From contig JANYLF010000291.1 in NCBI GenBank assembly GCA_025357995.1, positions 1 through 12,089 on the forward strand: 12,089 nt of DNA. The letters are read 5' to 3'. Made by a program: the position numbers and the translations under genes. Positions 8,110 through 12,089 of the stretch are shown here, piece by piece. The DNA is from Acidimicrobiia bacterium. Lineage in GTDB: Bacteria > Actinomycetota > Acidimicrobiia > IMCC26256 > JAENVU01. Below the pieces are notes generated by a model that was not told where the DNA came from, searched no databases, and saw only the letters and a program-made list of their open reading frames with translations. Every line of letters begins with the position of its first letter. Positions within the stretch are counted from its first letter, which is position 1.

Positions 8110-9725
8110 GAGGTGGATCCCGCGCGTTCGAGGAGCTCCTCGGCGTGTCGGCGCGCGTGGTCAGACTCCTCGACCCCGGCCAGCATGCGGGACAACTCGC
8201 TCACCCGGTCTTCCCTTTCCGCCACCGCGGCAGCCGCGATCGTGCGCCCGCCAACGTCACCCTTGCGCACGACGACCTGCGTGCGGGCACATGCCGCGAC
8301 CTGCGCGAGGTGGGTCACGCAGAGTACTTGGGCGTCCGCGGCAAGGTCGGCCAGGGCTCGGCCGACCGCCGCCCCGGCCTCACCGCCGACTCCGGCGTCC
8401 ACTTCGTCGAAGACCAGCGTCCGGCCGCCGGGGACGGCGCCCGAGGTTTGGGCCGCAACCCGCACCGCCAACAACGCTCGGGAGCGTTCGCCGCCGGACG
8501 CCACCCGCGCCAGCGGACCCGGCGGTTCGCCCGGGTTCGCGGCAAGGAACATCACGACCTCGTCCGCGCCGTCATCGACCATTGGACCGGCGTCGACCTC
8601 CACATGGATGCTCGCCCCCGGCATCGCCAGCTCACGGAGCTGCGTTGTGACCGCAACCGCGAACGGTCCGGCGGCGGCCCGACGCTCGGCCCGCAGGGAA
8701 AGCGCGGCGGCATCGACGGCCGTGAGCGCGTCGGCGCGGGCCCACTCGAGCTGTTCGACGCGTTCGTCGTGGCTGCGCAACGCGACGAGACGCGCGTTTG
8801 CATCGTCGCGGAATGCAATGACATCGGCGAGATTCGCGCCGTACTTACGTCCGAGTTCGCGGAACAGCTGACGCCGAGCGCGCACGACCTCGAGTCGTGA
8901 CGGATCATCGACGACCGCCTCGAACTGCTCGCGCAGGTCGTGCGCCAACTCGCCGGCGTCCACTTGCAACGCACGCAGCCGCGCCTCGGCACCCGCGAGC
9001 GGGGCTCGTCCGCTCATCGCCGTCACTCCTGACGCAATGCCGTCGGCGACCGTGTCGTCGAGCGCACTACGCGCGGCCTGGAGCGCGTCGCGCAGGCCCT
9101 GGGCATCCGCGAGTTGCTGTTCCTCGTCCTCGAGGGTCGCGTCTTCGAAAGAATCGTCAAGTCCTGCGGCGTCGAGCTCGCCAACCTGGAATTCCAACAA
9201 CGAGATCTCGCGCTCCCGCATGCGCGTGTCGCCGCCGAGCTCGGCCAGCTGCGCATCGACTTCGGACAACGTCGCGCGAGCAGTCCGGTATCCCTCGAGC
9301 GCCGTCGCCGCGGACTTACCCGCGAACGCGTCCAGAATCCGGCGTTGGGCGGACGGCTCCAGCAGGGCTTGATGCGCGTGTTGCGCGTGCAAGTCCAGGA
9401 GCTCGACGGCCCGCTGGGCGAGCTCCGCGGCCGAGGCCAACCGACCGTCGATGTACGCGCGACTGCGCCCGACCGCGGGCACCACCCGGGCCAGTACCAC
9501 CTCGTCGCCCGCATCGTTCTCAAACCGACCTTCGACCCGGGCCTCCGACGCGCCGTCGCGCACGATGCCGGCGTCGGCGCGTTCACCCGCGAGCAGCGCG
9601 ATCGCACCCGTGATCAGTGTCTTACCCGCTCCGGTCTCGCCGGTGATCGCGGTGAGCCCCGGACCGATGAGCAGGTGAAGCTCGTCGATGATGCCGAGGT
9701 CGGTGACGCGCAGTTCCAACAACAT
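8106..9725 (-). CDS. recN: DNA repair protein RecN (SMC-like ATPase)
   Basis: A 539-residue SMC-like protein that acts early in double-strand break repair. The N-terminus starts at MLLELRVTDLGIIDE, with Walker A GETGAGKT at 29-36 and DLHAQHAHQ at 111-119, the RecN form of the Q-loop region. A central coiled coil spans about 145-350. The C-terminal ATPase half has the signature ASGGERSR at 409-416, Walker B LVFDEVDAG at 437-445, and the H-loop region CVTHLAQVAA at 469-478. ELSRMLAG (510-517) is typical of the RecN C-terminus. All nucleotide-binding elements are intact, and the length is only slightly below the usual 550-590. The ATG overlaps the nadK stop by one base (TGATG), with no separate ribosome site, so it is probably translated by coupling. 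tlyA-nadK-recN order is widely conserved. Confidence 0.97.
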   Translation of the reverse strand: MLLELRVTDLGIIDELHLLIGPGLTAITGETGAGKTLITGAIALLAGERADAGIVRDGASEARVEGRFENDAGDEVVLARVVPAVGRSRAYIDGRLASAAELAQRAVELLDLHAQHAHQALLEPSAQRRILDAFAGKSAATALEGYRTARATLSEVDAQLAELGGDTRMREREISLLEFQVGELDAAGLDDSFEDATLEDEEQQLADAQGLRDALQAARSALDDTVADGIASGVTAMSGRAPLAGAEARLRALQVDAGELAHDLREQFEAVVDDPSRLEVVRARRQLFRELGRKYGANLADVIAFRDDANARLVALRSHDERVEQLEWARADALTAVDAAALSLRAERRAAAGPFAVAVTTQLRELAMPGASIHVEVDAGPMVDDGADEVVMFLAANPGEPPGPLARVASGGERSRALLAVRVAAQTSGAVPGGRTLVFDEVDAGVGGEAGAAVGRALADLAADAQVLCVTHLAQVAACARTQVVVRKGDVGGRTIAAAAVAEREDRVSELSRMLAGVEESDHARRHAEELLERAGSTS

Positions 9726-10570
9726 CAGCGGTCGGCCAACCCGAACTTCGCCTTCAGGATCTGGTGGAAGTCACGCGGGGCGAACGTGATCATCCGCGCC
9801 CGATCCACTCCGCACGTGCACGTGACGACCGCCCCGGGTTCCAACTCCCCCAGCTCGCGACCGTCGAGCGTGAGGACCGCGGGCCGATCGGTCACGAGGA
9901 GGTCGAGCTGTTCGTGGTCGTCGAGCACCAATGTGCGGTCGAACAGCATGTGCGGCGACACCGGGGTCATCAGGAAGCACGCCAGACGCGGCGAGACGAT
10001 CGGACCGCCGGCCGAGAACGAATACGCGGTCGACCCGGTGGGCGTGGCCACGATCACACCGTCGGCGGCGTACGTCGTGAACGACGCGCCGTTCACGATC
10101 ACTTCGAAGCGCACCAATCGACCAGGATGGGGCTTCTCCAGGACCGCTTCGTTGAGCGCGATCCACTCGCCTCCCGCGACACCCTTCGACGCCACCCGCA
10201 CCGCGAGCGTGGTGCGCTCACTCACGGTGTAGTTCCCCGCATGCAGCGCGACGAGCGCGTGATCGAGCCCGACCGGCTCGATCTCGGTGAGGTATCCCAT
10301 CTGTCCACAGTTCACGCCGAGCACCGGGACGCCGCGCGCCGCGACCATCGCCACGGCCCGCAACATCGTGCCGTCGCCGCCGAAGGAGATCACCGCATCG
10401 AGTCCCCCCACGAGCGCGTCGGGAATCGGATCGCGGAGCGGTCCGGTCTCGACGAGCGTGGTCTCGATGTCGTGCGCGGCGCACCACGACGCTGTCTGCC
10501 GCGCGAGATCGTGGGCCTCGACTCGATCCGGATGCGCGACGACGCCGAGGCGACGTACCGGGGTCAACAC
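9725..10570 (-). CDS. nadK: NAD kinase
   Basis: A 281-residue ATP/polyphosphate-NAD kinase, which phosphorylates NAD to NADP in the cytoplasm. Motifs seen are GGDGTMLRA (64-72, with catalytic Asp66), GVNCGQMGYLTEI (85-97), the conserved NE pair in ALNEAVL (138-144), and the glycine-rich DGVIVATPTGSTAYSFSAGGPIVSP region (170-194, split across NAD-binding loops). The C-terminal beta domain includes LDGREL at 235-240. Length is normal for the family. The GTG start overlaps the tlyA stop (GTGTTGA, 7 nt), and a purine-rich AAGGGG lies 7 nt before it, so the GTG is preferred to the adjacent TTG. The gene sits in the tlyA-nadK-recN operon and is expected to be co-expressed with both. Confidence 0.98.
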   Translation of the reverse strand: MLTPVRRLGVVAHPDRVEAHDLARQTASWCAAHDIETTLVETGPLRDPIPDALVGGLDAVISFGGDGTMLRAVAMVAARGVPVLGVNCGQMGYLTEIEPVGLDHALVALHAGNYTVSERTTLAVRVASKGVAGGEWIALNEAVLEKPHPGRLVRFEVIVNGASFTTYAADGVIVATPTGSTAYSFSAGGPIVSPRLACFLMTPVSPHMLFDRTLVLDDHEQLDLLVTDRPAVLTLDGRELGELEPGAVVTCTCGVDRARMITFAPRDFHQILKAKFGLADR

Positions 10571-11367
10571 GCGGCATCCCCTTCGGCCGGGGCGACGGGG
10601 CCGGCCACGTCATCTAACACGTCAGCGTGCACAATGCTTTCGCTCCGGCCGGCCCGCGCGAGGAACTCGACGTTTCCATCGGCCCCCCGGAGTGACGATC
10701 GGATGACGTCACCAACAATCAGGCCCGCGTCGGCCAACCCCTCGACGACCTCACCGAGTACCGCCCGGTGCACTGCCGGATCACGGACCACACCTCCACT
10801 TCCGACTCGATCGCGTCCCGCTTCGAACTGCGGCTTGATCAGCAGCACGAAACGGGCCTCGGGTGTGGTCAGTCGAAGGAGCGCGGGCGCCACCGTGCAA
10901 AGCGAGATGAACGACAGGTCGCCGACGGCGAACTCGGCCGGGCCGCCGGGCAGGTCGTCCAGGGAGCGCAAGTTCGTACGTTCGAGAACTTCGACGCGCG
11001 CGTCCGTGCGGAGCGACCACGCGAGTTGGCCGTGCCCGACATCGACGGCCGCCACGTGCGCGGCGCCCCGTTGCAGGAGGCAGTCGGTGAACCCGCCCGT
11101 GGACGCGCCGGCGTCGAGCACGCGTGCGCCGGTAACGTCAAGTGACCAGTGGTCGAGCGCGCCATCGAGCTTGTCGCCGCCGCGCGATACGAACCGAGAC
11201 GGCAGTCCCGCGACCACGACCGACTCGTTCGCGTCGACCTGTCTCGCCGCGGTGAGGGCCGGTGCACCGTTGACCGTCACCCGGCCCGCTCCGATGGCGT
11301 CCACCGCGCGCGCACGACTGGACACGAGGCCACGCCGCACCAGCTCGGCATCGAGCCGTCGACGCAA
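10564..11367 (-). CDS. tlyA: TlyA-family rRNA 2'-O-methyltransferase
   Basis: A 267-residue protein with an N-terminal S4 RNA-binding domain (about 1-62, MRRRLDAELVRRGLVSSR) joined to an FtsJ-type methyltransferase domain. The SAM-binding loop DAGASTGGFTDCLL lies at 85-98. The K-D-K-E tetrad of 2'-O-methyltransferases is intact: K66 (GGDKLDG), D150 (GDLSF), K178 (LIKPQFE) and E234 (NVEFL). In mycobacteria TlyA methylates 16S rRNA C1409 and 23S rRNA C1920, which makes ribosomes sensitive to capreomycin. This protein should share at least the 23S activity. Older annotations call it a haemolysin; the sequence supports the methyltransferase. The start is a TTG at 11367 without a Shine-Dalgarno sequence. 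It was chosen because the conserved N-terminus begins there and no earlier in-frame start exists. Confidence 0.96.
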   Translation of the reverse strand: MRRRLDAELVRRGLVSSRARAVDAIGAGRVTVNGAPALTAARQVDANESVVVAGLPSRFVSRGGDKLDGALDHWSLDVTGARVLDAGASTGGFTDCLLQRGAAHVAAVDVGHGQLAWSLRTDARVEVLERTNLRSLDDLPGGPAEFAVGDLSFISLCTVAPALLRLTTPEARFVLLIKPQFEAGRDRVGSGGVVRDPAVHRAVLGEVVEGLADAGLIVGDVIRSSLRGADGNVEFLARAGRSESIVHADVLDDVAGPVAPAEGDAAC

Positions 11368-11382
11368 CGGAGGTTTACGACG

Positions 11383-11397
11383 CCCGCGCCGCGCGGG
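11383..11397 (-). repeat. Short GC hairpin between the phasin-like gene and tlyA
   Basis: CCCGCG / CGCGGG, a 6-bp perfect stem with a 3-nt loop, in the 51-nt gap before tlyA. No T-run follows in either direction. It could weakly slow transcription or shape the tlyA leader, but chance is plausible at this GC content. Confidence 0.25.
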
Positions 11398-11418
11398 TCG
11401 TGGTCGTGTCGGAGTCGG

Positions 11419-11850
11419 TCACGAAGCCTTCTTGGCTGCAGTCTTCTTCGCGGCCGTCTTCTTGCGGACTGGCTTCTTACCCGTCTTCTTCGCCGCGGAC
11501 TTCTTGGCGCCGTCGGTCTTCTTGGCCGCAGACTTCTTCGCCGCCGCGGGCTTCGACGCCTTCGATGCCTGGCTCACGAGCTTCGCTTCGAGTCGGGCGA
11601 GGTCGTCCTTGGTCGCGATGCCGAGCGTCTTCACTTGGCGCCCGATCTCTTGGCGCACGAGCTCCATCATCGAATCGGTGCGCCGACGGCTCTCGTCCAC
11701 CAAGTCGTCGACGAACTCCTGCACCTGGTTCTGCGCGAGTTGACCCTGCGCCACCAGCTCTTTCGCGCGTCCGCGCGCTTGGGTTCGGGTGACCGCGACG
11801 AACTCGACTCCCGCGTTGAGGTACTTGGCCCAGTCGGGGGTTTGTGGCAT
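11419..11850 (-). CDS. Phasin-like helical protein with a lysine/alanine-rich, histone-H1-like tail
   Basis: A 143-residue protein. Residues 18-92 are an amphipathic helical region (FVAVTRTQARGRAKELV, QVQEFVDDLVDESRR, ELVRQEIGRQVKTLGIATKDDLARL) resembling the PhaF/PhaI phasin type, where TLGIATKDDLARLEAKL is characteristic. Residues 93-143 are built from repeated AAKK units with no acidic residues except one Asp. Proteins of this design bind polyhydroxyalkanoate granules with the helical part and DNA with the basic tail. No PHA synthesis genes are in view, so a general nucleoid or envelope role is equally possible. The ATG at 11850 is preferred to a GTG at 11880 because AGGAG lies 7 nt before the ATG. 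It occupies the position of the small gene Rv1693 between the HAD phosphatase and tlyA. Confidence 0.8.
   Translation of the reverse strand: MPQTPDWAKYLNAGVEFVAVTRTQARGRAKELVAQGQLAQNQVQEFVDDLVDESRRRTDSMMELVRQEIGRQVKTLGIATKDDLARLEAKLVSQASKASKPAAAKKSAAKKTDGAKKSAAKKTGKKPVRKKTAAKKTAAKKAS
11425..11560 (-). repeat. Degenerate tandem repeat coding the AAKK tail
   Basis: The DNA carries imperfect copies of a 12-15 base unit (GTCTTCTTCGCGGCC and variants on the plus strand) encoding repeated K-K-[ST]-A-A motifs. It is internal to the phasin-like gene. Such repeats often vary in copy number between strains; that is inference here. Confidence 0.6.
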
Positions 11851-11857
11851 ACCGGTA

Positions 11858-11862
11858 CTCCT
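11858..11862 (-). promoter_or_regulatory. Shine-Dalgarno site of the phasin-like gene
   Basis: The minus strand reads AGGAG here, 7 nt before the ATG at 11850. This decides between that ATG and an in-frame GTG ten codons upstream. Confidence 0.75.
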
Positions 11863-11946
11863 GAAAAATGGGTTCCTCACGGTAGCCCTCCAGCCCCATG
11901 ACCCGGGGTACCGAACGGCGAGACCCGGTCGCTCATCCTCGCCCGT

Positions 11947-12089
11947 TTACAGCTGTGCCGCCAATGTGGCGAGGTCGGGTGCGACCCAGGCCGGCGCCGG
12001 ATCGTGCGGTATCGGCTCAGTGGGGTCGTGACCACCGATTCCGGAAAGCACCATGGCGAACGGCCAGCCGAGGCGGCGGGCGAGCTCGC
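11947..12089 (-). CDS. HAD-family phosphatase, NagD-like (C-terminal fragment; start lies beyond the window)
   Basis: The last 47 codons of a gene entering from the right edge are readable on the minus strand, including GWPFAMVLSGIGGHDP and ending in APAWVAPDLATLAAQL before a TAA. This matches the C-terminus of NagD/glycerol-3-phosphate-phosphatase-type HAD hydrolases: the LVLSGxT-like strand near the end, then a proline-rich stretch and PDLAxL. The position agrees, since Rv1692 of M. tuberculosis, a HAD phosphatase, lies just before Rv1693-tlyA. None of the catalytic aspartates is inside the window, so activity cannot be judged. The 96-nt gap to the next gene holds only its ribosome site and no clear promoter or terminator. 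Confidence 0.75.
   Translation of the reverse strand, partial: ELARRLGWPFAMVLSGIGGHDPTEPIPHDPAPAWVAPDLATLAAQL

Noticed and set aside
7183..8871. A 562-codon plus-strand frame, and similar frames opposite recN (8145-8900, 9114-10232).
   Set aside because: They are antisense to steA and recN, with composition typical of GC3-biased shadows and no motif.
10564..11367. Annotation of TlyA as a haemolysin.
   Set aside because: The S4 domain, SAM loop and K-D-K-E tetrad identify an rRNA methyltransferase.
9764..11743. A 659-codon open frame on the plus strand.
   Set aside because: It lies opposite nadK, tlyA and the phasin-like gene. Its hydrophobic end is the antisense of the AAKK tail, not a real membrane segment.

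Overview
The window is chromosomal DNA from a high-GC bacterium, almost certainly an actinobacterium. The main evidence is gene order. Read on the minus strand from the right-hand end it gives a HAD phosphatase, a small phasin-like protein, tlyA, nadK, recN, steA and steB, then (after an interruption) pyrG and xerD. This matches the block M. tuberculosis carries as Rv1692-Rv1701. A phasin-like protein with a lysine/alanine tail in the Rv1693 position, and an actinobacterial-type DksA/TraR protein, suggest a lineage outside Mycobacteriales. Acidimicrobiia is a guess that I cannot test here. GTG and TTG starts are common (pyrG and tlyA both use TTG).

Layout. Positions 12089-5055 (minus) form a tightly packed run: HAD phosphatase C-terminus (cut by the window edge), phasin-like protein, TlyA, NAD kinase, RecN, SteA, SteB and a divergent MraY-like membrane transferase. 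From tlyA to steB the genes overlap by 1-7 nt or are separated by a few nt, so they are probably co-transcribed and translationally coupled. Positions 3641-5122 (plus) hold the only plus-strand gene, a polytopic GT39-like glycosyltransferase. It is convergent with the MraY-like gene, and their coding ends overlap by 68 bp. A 263-bp divergent intergenic region (3378-3640) separates it from pyrG and contains inverted repeats and a hairpin. Positions 3377-1 (minus) form a second packed run: pyrG, xerD, a DksA/TraR-type zinc-finger protein and the start of an M50 site-2-type metalloprotease, which continues past the left edge.

How the genes work together. Most are housekeeping genes: CTP synthesis, NADP synthesis, DNA break repair, dimer resolution, and rRNA methylation. 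The part least like a textbook block is the cell-envelope segment: SteA and SteB (septal wall factors in Corynebacterium), an MraY-superfamily protein without the usual C-terminal histidine motif, and a GT-C glycosyltransferase. Together these sit where steB and pyrG would be adjacent in M. tuberculosis. The nudix gene that lies between pyrG and xerD there (Rv1700) is absent here. I see no mobile element, CRISPR array, tRNA or rRNA in the window.
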